DNA of 64,000 nt from an uncultured Bacteroidales bacterium (lineage in GTDB: Bacteria; Bacteroidota; Bacteroidia; Bacteroidales; WCHB1-69): the NCBI GenBank assembly GCA_946413585.1, contig CAMKLG010000004.1, forward strand, positions 29,548-93,547. The letters are read 5' to 3'. How positions within the stretch are numbered: position 1 is the first letter of the stretch; every line of letters begins with the position of its first letter. Of this stretch, positions 34,633-44,541 are shown piece after piece. A model generated the notes under the pieces. The model ran no database searches. It was not told the DNA's origin and worked only from the letters and a program-made list of their open reading frames with translations. The translations under genes were made by a program, and so were the position numbers.

Positions 34633-34702
34633 CCTTGAGCAGTTCCGAAGGGACAAGAGCTCGGTAGCCCTGGGAAAGGCCGCAGGCCGCAGCCCTGGGT
34701 CA
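34633..34702. repeat. Intergenic repeat, family 2 (GAGCAG ... GCAGCCCTGGGTC)
   Basis: This ~70-bp element with CCTTGAGCAG, CAAGAGCTCGGTAGCCC and GGCCGCAGCCCTGGGTC matches the reverse complement of 37287-37356 and of 41748-41810. It sits just upstream of the ATP-grasp gene. Confidence 0.8.
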
Positions 34703-34715
34703 AAATTCAAAGTCA

Positions 34716-35855
34716 ATGTCTATAAGAAGCAACATATCAGCCGTTTATCACGCCATGCAGCTGGCTGGGAAGTATCCCGTTCCGGCGCGGATGAGGGTGA
34801 TTCGAGACTATCTCTCCCTCTATCGTGCCAAGGGTTTGCGGCCAGAGGAGTATTACGAGTTCGAATTTGAGAAACGGAGCGAGGATTTCCGCCGCGATTT
34901 CCTGGGATTGGACGAGCAGCGGTATTATCTGGAACTGCTCAACCCGTTGAAGTATATGTCGCTGGCCCGCAACAAGTTTGTGGCGCACAAGATGCTGGAA
35001 AACACGGGGGTGCGGACTTCCGAACTGTACTGCCACTACCAACCCGAAGGCCGTTACACGGTTCATTCCGAATGTGCTGGCAATCTCGCCGGGGTGTTGC
35101 GTATCATGAAGGCCAAGGGGGTGCAATCCTGCGTCATCAAGACCACGGAGAGCTCGCACGGCGACAATGTCTGGGTGATCAAAAGTATCGACTATCAAGA
35201 TGATGACGCAACGTTGACCCGCTTCGACGGACAACAGCTGGCTCTTTCGTCCGTTTTGGGCGACGAGGCGCTGGTTTTCGAGAGCGTGGTGCGGCAGACG
35301 GCCCAGTTCGCCGCTTTCAACGCCTCTTCCGTCAACACAGTGCGATTCATGACCGCGCTCTATCCCGACGGTTCTGCGAAGGTGATTGCCACCTTCATCA
35401 AAATTGGGCGTGCGGGTCGTTGCGTCGATAACGCTGGCGGCGGCGGAAACGTGGATGTATGCGTGGATATAGCAACGGGTGAAATCCAACACGCCATCCA
35501 ATTCGACAGTTGGCACAAGGTGAAGGACATCGACTGTCATCCCGACAGCGGCAGCCCTTTGAATGGGGTTATCATCGAAAACTGGGATTCTATTAAAGCT
35601 GAGGTAATTCGCTTCCAACAGGCGTTTCCCTACTGCAAAGCCGCAGGTTGGGACATCGCCATCACCGACGACGGTCCGGTGGTCATCGAGGTCAACGACT
35701 TCTGGGACCGCACCGGCCAATTCTTCATCCGCAGGGGCTGGCGCGACGAAATCCGGGAATGCTACCTTGCTTGGGAGCAGACTGGCAAGGACTACTCCGT
35801 TGGTCCACAACGCCTTCCGCTTGATGACAAAAAAATGGCGGCGAAGTTCCGATAG
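34716..35855 (+). CDS. Sugar-transfer-associated ATP-grasp protein
   Basis: This 379-residue protein matches the ATPgrasp_ST family found beside glycosyltransferases. Family-like regions are YLELLNPLKYMSLARNKFVA (N-terminal), VIKTTESSHGDNVWVIKSID (ATP-grasp lysine region), TVRFMTALYPDGSAKVIATF, and C-terminal metal-ligand stretches (GWDIAITDDGPVVIEVNDFW). The predicted chemistry is ATP-dependent amide or ester ligation to a glycan, but the substrate is not known. It ends the plus-strand polysaccharide group. Confidence 0.82.
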   Translation: MSIRSNISAVYHAMQLAGKYPVPARMRVIRDYLSLYRAKGLRPEEYYEFEFEKRSEDFRRDFLGLDEQRYYLELLNPLKYMSLARNKFVAHKMLENTGVRTSELYCHYQPEGRYTVHSECAGNLAGVLRIMKAKGVQSCVIKTTESSHGDNVWVIKSIDYQDDDATLTRFDGQQLALSSVLGDEALVFESVVRQTAQFAAFNASSVNTVRFMTALYPDGSAKVIATFIKIGRAGRCVDNAGGGGNVDVCVDIATGEIQHAIQFDSWHKVKDIDCHPDSGSPLNGVIIENWDSIKAEVIRFQQAFPYCKAAGWDIAITDDGPVVIEVNDFWDRTGQFFIRRGWRDEIRECYLAWEQTGKDYSVGPQRLPLDDKKMAAKFR

Positions 35856-35894
35856 AAACCCCGCCGCATATTTTCAAGTCCCAAGTGCCAAGTT

Positions 35895-37250
35895 CTATTT
35901 CTCCGTTCCCGTTCCGAAACCGCCTAACGCGCTGTAGAGGTTGATGAGCGCTTCTATGGCTTCGTATTGGTTTTGCACCTGTGAGAGTTGTGCTGACAAT
36001 AAGGATTCCTGAGCAGTGAGCACTTCCAAATAGGTGGTGGAACCGTGCTGCATCAGCGAAGAAGTAGCATCGTACGCCTGTTGAAGCGAATTGACACGAC
36101 CTTCGATTAATACGGCCTTCTGCCCGGCCGTCTGACAGTTATGGAGATACGTATAAACTTCTTTGCCTGCATCCAACAATGACTGTTCGAACTCCATTTT
36201 CGCCTTCTCCTGATTCAATTTCGCATTCTTAAGTTGAGCAGTGAGTTTTCCAGCGGCGAAGATAGGCTGCGTGAGCGAGGCCACCGCCTGCCCTATCAGT
36301 TGGGCGGGACTGAAAGCCGCTCCGAAGAGCCCTTCAATGTTAATGGTGGGATAGAAATTCTGACGAGCCGACTGCGTGCCATAATAAGCTAGCTCCATGT
36401 TGCGCTCGGCCATGCGCACGTCAGGGCGTGCGTCAAGGAGACGGATAGGAAGCCCCAAATGCAGTTGTTCCGGCATCTGGAAAGCACCGAAAGAGGCACG
36501 TTCAATGTGATGAGGCGGCTCAGCAAGCAGATTGCAGAGTGACGCTTCGGTGGTGAGGATAGTATTGCGCAAATCGATGATTTCCGTTTTCACCGCCGCC
36601 ACCGACGCTTCCATTTGATAAACAGCGGGACTTTCGTAGATACCTGCGTCATACAAAGCGCGAGTCGATTCCAGCGACTCCTCCCACAACCTTTGCGTCT
36701 GCACCTCAATCTCCAGCTCGCGGTCAAGCATCACCAAAGTGTAGTAAAGATTCGCGATATTGGCGGACAAACTGACTTGTACGGCCTGCTTGTAATCCTC
36801 CTCGAATGCCACTTGGGCTTTCGCTTTCCGCACCCCCGTGGTGGTCTGACCGAAAATGCCTAGCTGCCAACTGGCACTGATGGGGATTTTGGCAGTGAAA
36901 GAACTTCCCCCTTGATAGGCGTAAGTGGCCTGCGGCGTGAAGGAGAGCGTAGGGGCGTATCCCCATTTCGCAGATTTCACGTTATTTTGGGCTTGCTCTA
37001 TGGAGAGTTGCGCCGACCGCATGTCGGTATTATTCGCCAATGCGGTCTCGATAAGTTTCTGCAGCAGCGGATCCGTGAAAACGGTACGCCAGTCCATGTC
37101 GCCCATGGAAACAGTGTCCTGCGGGTTCACCACATCGCCCATCACATCACTCCGAACGGTGGCGTCAGACTGATATTTCCGATAGAGGTTGCAGCTGGAA
37201 AACAGCAACATTCCGGCTAATACCAATATATATACGTGTTTGTTTTTCAT
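35895..37250 (-). CDS. TolC-family outer-membrane efflux lipoprotein
   Basis: This 451-residue outer-membrane channel of the NodT/OprM type has a lipoprotein signal (MLLFSSC, Cys near residue 20). Two long alternating coiled-coil/strand repeats follow (NNTDMRSAQLSIEQAQNNVK, LEVLTAQESLLSAQLSQVQN). It completes the tripartite pump with the RND and adaptor proteins encoded upstream on the same strand. A 124-bp gap containing an intergenic repeat separates it from the RND gene. Confidence 0.92.
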   Translation of the reverse strand: MKNKHVYILVLAGMLLFSSCNLYRKYQSDATVRSDVMGDVVNPQDTVSMGDMDWRTVFTDPLLQKLIETALANNTDMRSAQLSIEQAQNNVKSAKWGYAPTLSFTPQATYAYQGGSSFTAKIPISASWQLGIFGQTTTGVRKAKAQVAFEEDYKQAVQVSLSANIANLYYTLVMLDRELEIEVQTQRLWEESLESTRALYDAGIYESPAVYQMEASVAAVKTEIIDLRNTILTTEASLCNLLAEPPHHIERASFGAFQMPEQLHLGLPIRLLDARPDVRMAERNMELAYYGTQSARQNFYPTINIEGLFGAAFSPAQLIGQAVASLTQPIFAAGKLTAQLKNAKLNQEKAKMEFEQSLLDAGKEVYTYLHNCQTAGQKAVLIEGRVNSLQQAYDATSSLMQHGSTTYLEVLTAQESLLSAQLSQVQNQYEAIEALINLYSALGGFGTGTEK

Positions 37251-37286
37251 ATTTCTTTGAACTTTGAACCTTGAACTTTGACCTTT

Positions 37287-37356
37287 GACCCAGGGCTGCG
37301 GCCTGTGGCCTTACCCTGGGCTACCAAGCTCTTGCCCCTACGGGGCTGCTCAAGGA
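37287..37356. repeat. Intergenic repeat, family 2 (inverse copy)
   Basis: The sequence runs from GACCCAGGGCTGCGGCC through CCCTGGGCTACCAAGCTC to GGGGCTGCTCAAGG. It lies between the RND and TolC genes inside the efflux operon. A short spacer of TTTGAACCTTGAAC variants (37257-37290) precedes it. Confidence 0.8.
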
Positions 37357-37374
37357 AAATATTTTTATTATTGC

Positions 37375-40300
37375 CTATTCACTAACCACTTCCACTGGTT
37401 CAACATTGTCTGTTTCCTCTTCCTTCTCGCCGGGGGTTAACTTCTCGTGAATCTTCTGGAAAACGATGTAGAAGGCTGGCGTGACGAACAGGATAGCCAC
37501 GATACCCACGATCATACCGCCGATGACGGTGAGTGACAGCGACTTGTTACCAACGGCACCCGCGCCGCCTTCGACCGCCAGCGGAATCATACCGATCACC
37601 ATGGTGGAGACGGTCATCAGGATGGGACGGAGGCGGTCTTTGCAGGCTCCGATGGCCGCGTCGAGGATGGGCATTCCCTCTTCGTGCTTCTGGATGGCGA
37701 ACTCCGTGATGAGGATGGCGGTCTTGGCCACCAAGCCCATCAACATGATGACGCCCGTCTGCACGTAGATGTTCGCGCCGACGCCCATCAGCGATTCCAG
37801 CGGGCGGATGGTGAGGTAGGCTCCGAAGAGTCCGAACGGGATGGAGAAGAGGACGGCGAAGGGAATGAAGACGGAGTTGTAGAGGCAGGCCAGGATGAGG
37901 TAGATAATCAGGATAGCGATGCCGTAGATGATGATGGTATCGTTGGATCCTGCGCTTGCGGCTTCTTCGCGAGCCATACCGCCGTATTCATAGCCGTAGT
38001 TGTCAGGGAAAACTTCCGCCATCAGCTCATCAACCGCCTTACGCACGTGGGCGGAAGTGTAGCCGCTGGCCGGGCTGACTGACATGTTGTAGCACGGGAA
38101 AAGGTTGAAACGGCGTTCTTGGGAGGAGCCCAATCCCTGCTTCAGGGTGACAAACTCTGATGCGGGAGCCATGCCGCCGCTCGTCTGGACGAAAATCTTG
38201 TTCAGCGTGCTCGGTTCCATGCGGTAGGAGTCGTTGGCCTCCACCAGCACTTGATAGACCTTGCCGTATTGGATGTAGTTGCCGATGTACTTGCCGGCGA
38301 GGTTTGTGCCGATGGTGTTGACAACCGTCTTCGGGGAGACGCCTTTGCGTTTGCAGGCTGCTGCATCCACCTCCAGTCGGTATTTGGGATAATCTTGGGA
38401 GTAGGATGCCGATGCCGTGGAGACCTCCGGGCGAGCTTGCAGTTTTTTGGCAAACTCGTTGCTCAGGTCGATGAAGGCCTGGTTGTCGCCGCTTCCGGAG
38501 CGGTCTTGCAGGTCAAGTTCCATCATGGAACCTGTACCGTATCCGGGGATTTGCGGCATCTGGAATGGGGTGACGGTCGCTTGCGGCAGGTTCACCATCG
38601 CCCAGACGTAAATGCTCTTCTGCATGTCGGCGATGCTGTAGAACGAACGTTCTTCCCAGTTTTTCAGCCGCACCATCATGGTGGCGTAGTTGGTACCGGC
38701 ACCGCCGTTCATCATCGAATAACCGGTGATGCCGCCCACCAGCTCGGCGTCGTCAAGAGTGCGCACGTAGTTCTCCAGCTGGTGGAGGGTTGTTTCCGTT
38801 TCGTTGAGGTAGGTGCCCGGCGCCATGGTGACATCCACCAGCAGGAAGCCTTGGTCCTCCTGCGGCACGAGGTCTTTCTGTGCTGTCGTCATCAGCCAGA
38901 CCATTCCACCGGTGAAGGCGGCCAGCAGAATCCACGCAAATGCGGGCTTCTTGATGAATTTGGTGACGCCGCTCATATATTTCTTCTCTACAGCGTTATA
39001 GGCCGCGTTATAGGCGGTGCGCATGTAGTAGTTCAGGTTCTTTTTCTCGGTTTCGCCTTCCTTTTTCGGTTTGAACAGCAGGGCACACAGGGCGGGACAG
39101 ATGGTCAAGGCCGATACGGCCGACAAGGCCACGGAAGCCGCCATGATGGTGCCGAATTGTTTGAAGAAAGTGCCGGAAGTGCCCGACATGAAGGTCACGG
39201 GGATGAACACCGCCATGAAGACCAATGCGGTGGAGATACAGGCGGCGGTTACTTCGCTGAGTGCGTCGTTGACAGCGGTGCGGGTGCTCTTGTAACCTGC
39301 CTCCAGCTTGGCCATCACGGCCTCCACGACCACGATGGCGTCATCTACGACCGTACCGATGGCCAGCACCAAGGCGAAGAGTGTCAACAGGTTGAGGGAG
39401 AAACCAACCACTTTGACGATGGCGAAGGTGCCGATCAAGGAGACGATGATGGAGACGGAAGGCACGATGGTGGCCTTCAAATTCTGCAGGAAGATATACA
39501 CGATCAAAATCACCAGGATGATGGCGATGATGAGCGTTTCCAACACACTGTGCATAGAAGCGTGAAGGAAGTCGTCGGATGTTTCCAGCTGTTTGAATTC
39601 CAGACCGGCGGGCAGCGTCTTCGAGATTTTCTCGAGGTTCTTGTTGATTTCGGCGTTCACCTGGGTGGCGTTGGCGCCAGGGGCCTGGTTGATGATGAAC
39701 AGCACGCCGGGATGCCCGTCGATGTCGGTGCGGTAGTCGTATGCTTTGGTGCCGAGTTCCACATCGGCCACATCGGCCAAACGCAGCACCCTTCCGTCCG
39801 AGCTGGAACGGATGACGATGTTTTCGAACTCGCTCATGTCGTTGAGCAGTCCATTGAATTCGACGTCAATCTTGTTGATGGAGCTTTCAAAACTGCCGAT
39901 AGGGGCGACGATATTCTGTTCGTTGATGGAAGAGATAATCTCGTCGGGAGAGACTCCATAAGCGCCCATGATGTCGGGTTTGAGCCAGATACGCACGCCG
40001 TACTTGTCGCCGAGCATCTGGGTGCGGCCCACGCCCGTGACACGGCTGATGGCCGGCACGACATTGATGTCCAGATAGTTTGAGATGAACTTCTGGTCGA
40101 ATTTATCATCAGTGCTCTCCAAAGACAAAATCTGGAGGATGGAGTTCACGCTTTTGGTGACGGTGACCCCTTGGGTGGTCACTTCCGAAGGCAGCAGCCC
40201 CAACGCTTGGTTCACGCGGTTCTGCACATTCACGGTGGCTTGGTCGGCGTCGGTTCCCTGTTTGAAATAGACGTCGATTTCCGCGCTGCCGTTCGAGCGG

Positions 40301-40563
40301 GCCGTGGAGGTCATGTACATCATGTCTTCCACACCGTTCACCTGCTCTTCGATGGGCATGATGACGGACTTCTGCACCGCACTGGCGTCCGCGCCGCTGT
40401 AGTTGGCCGTGATAATCACCATGGGCGGGGCGATGTTGGGGTATTGCTCGACCGGCAGGGAGACGATGCTCACCAAGCCGACGAGACAGAGCAGGATGCC
40501 GACAGCCAATGCCGCCACCCAGTGCTCCACGAAGAATTTGGTTTTCTTGACTTTCTCTTCCAT
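37375..40563 (-). CDS. RND efflux transporter, HAE-1 (AcrB/MexB) type
   Basis: This 1062-residue inner-membrane proton antiporter has the HAE-1 layout: one N-terminal helix, a large periplasmic loop, six helices, then a repeat of this. The proton-relay aspartates are visible in AIGTVVDDAIVVVEAV. The porter-domain starts FKQGTDADQATVNVQNRVNQ and PLESLMGVGANIYVQTGVIM are typical. It starts 2 bp after the adaptor stop, so the two are cotranscribed and probably coupled. Substrates are likely drugs, bile salts or detergents but cannot be fixed from sequence. Confidence 0.94.
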   Translation of the reverse strand: MEEKVKKTKFFVEHWVAALAVGILLCLVGLVSIVSLPVEQYPNIAPPMVIITANYSGADASAVQKSVIMPIEEQVNGVEDMMYMTSTARSNGSAEIDVYFKQGTDADQATVNVQNRVNQALGLLPSEVTTQGVTVTKSVNSILQILSLESTDDKFDQKFISNYLDINVVPAISRVTGVGRTQMLGDKYGVRIWLKPDIMGAYGVSPDEIISSINEQNIVAPIGSFESSINKIDVEFNGLLNDMSEFENIVIRSSSDGRVLRLADVADVELGTKAYDYRTDIDGHPGVLFIINQAPGANATQVNAEINKNLEKISKTLPAGLEFKQLETSDDFLHASMHSVLETLIIAIILVILIVYIFLQNLKATIVPSVSIIVSLIGTFAIVKVVGFSLNLLTLFALVLAIGTVVDDAIVVVEAVMAKLEAGYKSTRTAVNDALSEVTAACISTALVFMAVFIPVTFMSGTSGTFFKQFGTIMAASVALSAVSALTICPALCALLFKPKKEGETEKKNLNYYMRTAYNAAYNAVEKKYMSGVTKFIKKPAFAWILLAAFTGGMVWLMTTAQKDLVPQEDQGFLLVDVTMAPGTYLNETETTLHQLENYVRTLDDAELVGGITGYSMMNGGAGTNYATMMVRLKNWEERSFYSIADMQKSIYVWAMVNLPQATVTPFQMPQIPGYGTGSMMELDLQDRSGSGDNQAFIDLSNEFAKKLQARPEVSTASASYSQDYPKYRLEVDAAACKRKGVSPKTVVNTIGTNLAGKYIGNYIQYGKVYQVLVEANDSYRMEPSTLNKIFVQTSGGMAPASEFVTLKQGLGSSQERRFNLFPCYNMSVSPASGYTSAHVRKAVDELMAEVFPDNYGYEYGGMAREEAASAGSNDTIIIYGIAILIIYLILACLYNSVFIPFAVLFSIPFGLFGAYLTIRPLESLMGVGANIYVQTGVIMLMGLVAKTAILITEFAIQKHEEGMPILDAAIGACKDRLRPILMTVSTMVIGMIPLAVEGGAGAVGNKSLSLTVIGGMIVGIVAILFVTPAFYIVFQKIHEKLTPGEKEEETDNVEPVEVVSE

Positions 40564-40565
40564 CG

Positions 40566-41696
40566 CTACCGAATTTTCATGCCATTAGAGAGTTTGCGCA
40601 CACCATTGGTGACCACTTCATCGCCGGGCTCCAAGCCTTCGGTGATATAGTATTCCTTGCCGTCGTTTGACGGGAAAGCTTGACAGATAACACCTTCCAC
40701 CATACCGTCTTTCTTCACACGATAGAACATCAGCTGGTCTTGCAAGCGCACGGCAGCGGTTTGCGGCACACAGAGAACGCTGTCCATTTTAATCGGCATG
40801 ATGACCATGGCCGTCAAACCGGAACGAAGCACACCGTCGGGGTTGGTAAACGATGCCACGCAGGTCACCGTACCGGTCCCTTGGTTCAAGATGGCGTCAA
40901 TTCGGGTCACATTTCCGTCGTGGTCGTAGATAGAGCCGTCCTTCAATTGCAGTTTGATGGCGGGCATGGCATCGCGGAGCAGCTTGCCTTGAGGCCCTGC
41001 CAGTCCGTTTTCCGTCACCTTCAGATTGTACTCCTTGATGGTATGCAGCAGCTGCGTTTCGTTCAGGGAGAAATCGGCGTCGATTTCGCTGTTGTCGCTG
41101 ACCTCGCAGAGGTAGTTTCCACGGACGGCCATGTCGCCCTCGTCGAAATCGTTGTTGCCGATGACCCCGTCAAACGGTGAGGTGATCGTGCAATAGCCGA
41201 GGTTCGTCTTCGCGATGTTGAGCTGCGCTTCCGCCTGCTGAACTGCGGATTTCGCGGCGTTGTAAGCGTTGAGGCTGGTCTTGAGCACATAGTCGCTGAT
41301 GACCTTCTTGGCATACAGCTCCTGATTGGACTCGTATTGCAGCTTGGTGGTCTCCATCTGCGCTTTGGCGGCACTCAAGTTGGCTTCCGCCGACTGAACA
41401 CTCAACCGGTATTCCGTCGGGTCAATGATGAAGAGTACCTGCCCTTTGCGCACGTGGGTGCCGCTGGTGAAGTTTTTCTTCTTGATGATGCCCTCCACCT
41501 GCGGATAGACCTTCACTTCGCTCGTGCCCGATAACGTGGCGGGGAACGTCATGTTGTAGGTGCGGGACTCAGATTGTAGCACTTTTGTCTCGTATTTGAC
41601 CTGTGGCATTTGGGTGTTTTTCTTCTTGCCGCAGGAAAACAACATGCCGGCGGCCAATATCGTCGCCAAACAAATGATTAAATGTGACTTGTTCAT
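40566..41696 (-). CDS. RND efflux periplasmic adaptor (membrane fusion lipoprotein)
   Basis: This 376-residue adaptor has a lipobox (AAGMLFSC). It has barrel-sandwich halves (VKVYPQVEGIIKKKNFTSGT, LGYCTITSPFDGVIGNNDFD) flanking an alpha-hairpin, and a C-terminal membrane-proximal domain (ITEGLEPGDEVVTNGVRKLS). It is the first gene of the efflux operon on the minus strand. No local TetR or AraC regulator was found. Confidence 0.93.
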   Translation of the reverse strand: MNKSHLIICLATILAAGMLFSCGKKKNTQMPQVKYETKVLQSESRTYNMTFPATLSGTSEVKVYPQVEGIIKKKNFTSGTHVRKGQVLFIIDPTEYRLSVQSAEANLSAAKAQMETTKLQYESNQELYAKKVISDYVLKTSLNAYNAAKSAVQQAEAQLNIAKTNLGYCTITSPFDGVIGNNDFDEGDMAVRGNYLCEVSDNSEIDADFSLNETQLLHTIKEYNLKVTENGLAGPQGKLLRDAMPAIKLQLKDGSIYDHDGNVTRIDAILNQGTGTVTCVASFTNPDGVLRSGLTAMVIMPIKMDSVLCVPQTAAVRLQDQLMFYRVKKDGMVEGVICQAFPSNDGKEYYITEGLEPGDEVVTNGVRKLSNGMKIR

Positions 41697-41747
41697 ATTT
41701 TACTATTTAATTATTCTCAATTAGATGTTTTTTTTATTTTTACATCT

Positions 41748-41810
41748 CCCAGGGATGCGGCCTGACAGCCTTACCCTGGGCTACCAAGCTCTTGCCCCTA
41801 ACGGGGCTGC
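41748..41810. repeat. Intergenic repeat, family 2
   Basis: This element (CCCAGGGATGCGGCCTGACA, CCCTGGGCTACCAAGCTC, ACGGGGCTGC) repeats 37287-37356 with small differences. It is followed by TATTCCCTATTGCCTATTCC spacer repeats up to about 41842. Confidence 0.8.
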
Positions 41811-41842
41811 ACCTATTCCCTATTGCCTATTCCCTTTTCCCT

Positions 41843-42652
41843 TTAATAGATAAACGGGAACACCCTCTTCAGCTTTTTCCGTTCTATAATGTCCCCGAAC
41901 TCAACTTTGTAGCGTTTGTACAGGGAGTTGGCACGGGGCACCAAATTGGCAAACGTCCAAATAAAGAACACCAAACCCGAAAACGACCAGGTGAGGATGG
42001 CAAAGCCTAACCACTCCATCAGTTCACCGAAATAGTTGGCGCTCGTAACATACTCAAACATAAATCCTTCCGGAAGATAGTGTTTCGTATCTTCGTCGCT
42101 TTTGCGCAAATGGCGAATGATATAGTCCGAACGCAGATTGGTGTAGAAGCCAAAGAGAAAGATGATCAATCCGATGATGAACTGCGGCGACCAAAGCCAA
42201 GCCGTATCAGCGTAGGAAAGTCCAAACGCGTGATAATCAACATTGTAGGATTCGAAGAAAATCCAATAGCCCTGCATCAGCGCATTCAAAATGTTGAATG
42301 TAATCCCTGAGAACATAATTCCCAACGGCATGGTGCTCTTCTTGCCCTTCATCAACCACGGGAAGATAAAAACCCGTTGGAAGTAGTGGGTTTCGAAAAT
42401 CAGCAGGAAAACCAACGGAACAATGTCGAAACGATGCGGAGAAAGCAGCCAGATGATGAGCATGGCCAAAAAGATGGGGAACTCCATCCAAAACCAAGCC
42501 ACTTTGTTGTTGATGCTTTTTCCCCATTTGGGGCTTCTGAGCATCCCATAGCCTGCATCCACAAAATAGAGGGAAACAAAGACTACTACGGCGATGCCAA
42601 TCATCACCCAAAGATAGATATTGAATGCCGTAGTATAAAATTCAGGAGTCAT
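41843..42652 (-). CDS. Steroid 5-alpha-reductase / 3-oxo-5-alpha-steroid 4-dehydrogenase family protein
   Basis: This 269-residue membrane protein has about six or seven spans. The C-terminal family domain is clear: GFMFEYVTSANYFGELMEWL holds the conserved Glu, Tyr and Asn-Tyr residues, followed by the ANLVPRANSLYKRYKVEFGD and RVFPFIY terminus. Members reduce a C=C bond next to a ketone with NADPH. Some gut Bacteroidales homologs act on bile-acid or steroid hormone intermediates. No 5-beta-reductase or hydroxysteroid dehydrogenase gene is beside it. It lies 18 bp after sppA, probably in one transcript. Confidence 0.85.
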   Translation of the reverse strand: MTPEFYTTAFNIYLWVMIGIAVVVFVSLYFVDAGYGMLRSPKWGKSINNKVAWFWMEFPIFLAMLIIWLLSPHRFDIVPLVFLLIFETHYFQRVFIFPWLMKGKKSTMPLGIMFSGITFNILNALMQGYWIFFESYNVDYHAFGLSYADTAWLWSPQFIIGLIIFLFGFYTNLRSDYIIRHLRKSDEDTKHYLPEGFMFEYVTSANYFGELMEWLGFAILTWSFSGLVFFIWTFANLVPRANSLYKRYKVEFGDIIERKKLKRVFPFIY

Positions 42653-42670
42653 AATTTGTTGATTTTAAGA

Positions 42671-44485
42671 TTATTCAACAGTGAGAATCATCGGCATACG
42701 AGCTTGCACGCCACTGCAATTCAACACCTGTTGCACACCATCGTACATATAATAGAATTGTCCCATCTTTTGACGCACGGCGGCATCCACAGCATCGTCT
42801 TTCATGCTGAAGAACATGGAAAACCAATCCTTTTGTTCCGGATAATAGGTGACATCGTACTTGTCAAGCGAAGCTAAATTAGCAGCTTTGGCAATGGCAT
42901 CGTCAATGTTCCCCATTGCGTCCACAAGACCAAGCTGGAGCGCGTCACAACCAGCCCACACGCGACCTTGGCCAATGCTATCGACGTATGTCACTCTCAG
43001 ATGACGGCCGTCAGCCACACGCTTTGTAAAGGTAGCGTAGATTTCCTCGACAGATTCCTGCATGTTCCGACTCTCCAACTCGTCCATAGGACGGTAAAGG
43101 CCACCTGGAACTGAGTGTTGGTTAGAGCCCACCTCATCGATGGTGATACCGAGCTTGTTTTTCATGAATTTCTGCACAGAAGGAACCATGCCGAACACAC
43201 CTATGGAACCCGTGATAGTGTTGGGTTCTGCATAAATATAATCGGAATTGCAAGAAATGTAATAACCGCCAGAGGCAGCATAGTCACCCATGGAAACCAC
43301 CACTTTCTTACCAGCCTTCTTGGCATTTTCAATCTCTCGCCAAATATTCTCAGAAGCTAATGCGCTGCCACCAGGAGAGTTAACGCGCAACACAATCGCT
43401 TTCACATCATCATTTTTATATACTTTGCGGAACTCCTTAACGAAAGTCTCGGAATAGATACCGCGATCACTGTTGCCCTTACCATCACTGATTTCGCCGA
43501 ATGCATACATCACAGCCACTTTGTCCTTGTTGCTTTCCTTGGACGTAAGCGTCTTAGCATATTTACTGATAGACACATAGTTGACATCGTCTTTTTCACC
43601 GAGATTCAGTTTCGATTTAATCAGTTTTTCCACTTCATCAGGATAAGACAACTGATCCACCAACTTCAAATCCAACGCTTTTTGCGGGGAAGAGCAAAGT
43701 AAGCTATCAGCAATGACATTCAGCTGATCCACAGAGATTTTACGAGCTTTTGAAATATCTTGCACAAATACGGCCCACAAAGAGTTAGCTAACGTGGACA
43801 TCTGCTCGCGGTTCGCCTCACTCATCTTATCCAAGAAGTAGGGTTCCACAGCACTTTTGAACTGGCCATGACGGAAAATCTGCACGTCAACATCCAGTTT
43901 ATCAATAAGATTCTTATAAAACATCAACTGGAACGCATAGCCTCTGAAAGTCATATCACCAGCAGGATTGAGTAAAATCTTATCAGCGACTGTCGCCATA
44001 TAGTAACCGTTTTGCGTATAAACATCGCTGTAGGAATAGATGAATTTTCCTGATTTCTTGAATTCCACAAGTGCATCGCGAATGGCTTTTGTAGAAGCGG
44101 GAGATGCAGTTACAGCTTTGGATTTCAAGTAAATACCTTTAATTTTGGAATCACCGGCGGCAGCTTTGATGGCCGCCAAAACGTTGTCCAGACCCAAACT
44201 TTCCTGGGAATAGTCGCCAAAACTGAACGGCATATCCACAGCACGTTCGGAGATGTTCGGAGTGAGATCCACCAGCAAAACACTGTTGTCTTTCACGTTC
44301 GGAGTGGACGACATCATCGAAGAGGCTGATTTTTGAAGCGTTGCAATCATCCCCAAGAACATCAAGATGCCCATAATAAAGGTGATGGTGGAGGCGAGCA
44401 CAAAACCCACCATAGAGCCTAACACCACGCGCCAAAACTTGCGTGATCTGGTTTCCGGCTGATAATTTTTTTCTTCTTGTTCCAT
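42671..44485 (-). CDS. sppA: Signal peptide peptidase SppA, 67-kDa type
   Basis: This 604-residue membrane-bound serine protease cleaves leftover signal peptides. One N-terminal transmembrane helix (VVLGSMVGFVLASTITFIMG) precedes two S49 repeats. The catalytic lysine lies in the first repeat (FRHGQFKSAVEPY), and the serine nucleophile in the second (MGDYAASGGYYISC). Its two-repeat length is the long type typical of Gram-negatives. A methyltransferase gene lies upstream and a 5-alpha-reductase-like gene downstream. Confidence 0.94.
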   Translation of the reverse strand: MEQEEKNYQPETRSRKFWRVVLGSMVGFVLASTITFIMGILMFLGMIATLQKSASSMMSSTPNVKDNSVLLVDLTPNISERAVDMPFSFGDYSQESLGLDNVLAAIKAAAGDSKIKGIYLKSKAVTASPASTKAIRDALVEFKKSGKFIYSYSDVYTQNGYYMATVADKILLNPAGDMTFRGYAFQLMFYKNLIDKLDVDVQIFRHGQFKSAVEPYFLDKMSEANREQMSTLANSLWAVFVQDISKARKISVDQLNVIADSLLCSSPQKALDLKLVDQLSYPDEVEKLIKSKLNLGEKDDVNYVSISKYAKTLTSKESNKDKVAVMYAFGEISDGKGNSDRGIYSETFVKEFRKVYKNDDVKAIVLRVNSPGGSALASENIWREIENAKKAGKKVVVSMGDYAASGGYYISCNSDYIYAEPNTITGSIGVFGMVPSVQKFMKNKLGITIDEVGSNQHSVPGGLYRPMDELESRNMQESVEEIYATFTKRVADGRHLRVTYVDSIGQGRVWAGCDALQLGLVDAMGNIDDAIAKAANLASLDKYDVTYYPEQKDWFSMFFSMKDDAVDAAVRQKMGQFYYMYDGVQQVLNCSGVQARMPMILTVE

Positions 44486-44541
44486 AATATTATTTTTTTC
44501 TATTTGCTATTAACCATTCCTACTCCCTATTCCCTAACTTC

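Noticed and set aside
34737..35810. 357-codon open frame on the minus strand
   Set aside because: It is antisense to the ATP-grasp gene, which has clear family motifs.
38251..40083. 610-codon open frame on the plus strand
   Set aside because: It is antisense to the RND transporter; its composition (very rich in His, Asp and Gly) is that of reversed codons.
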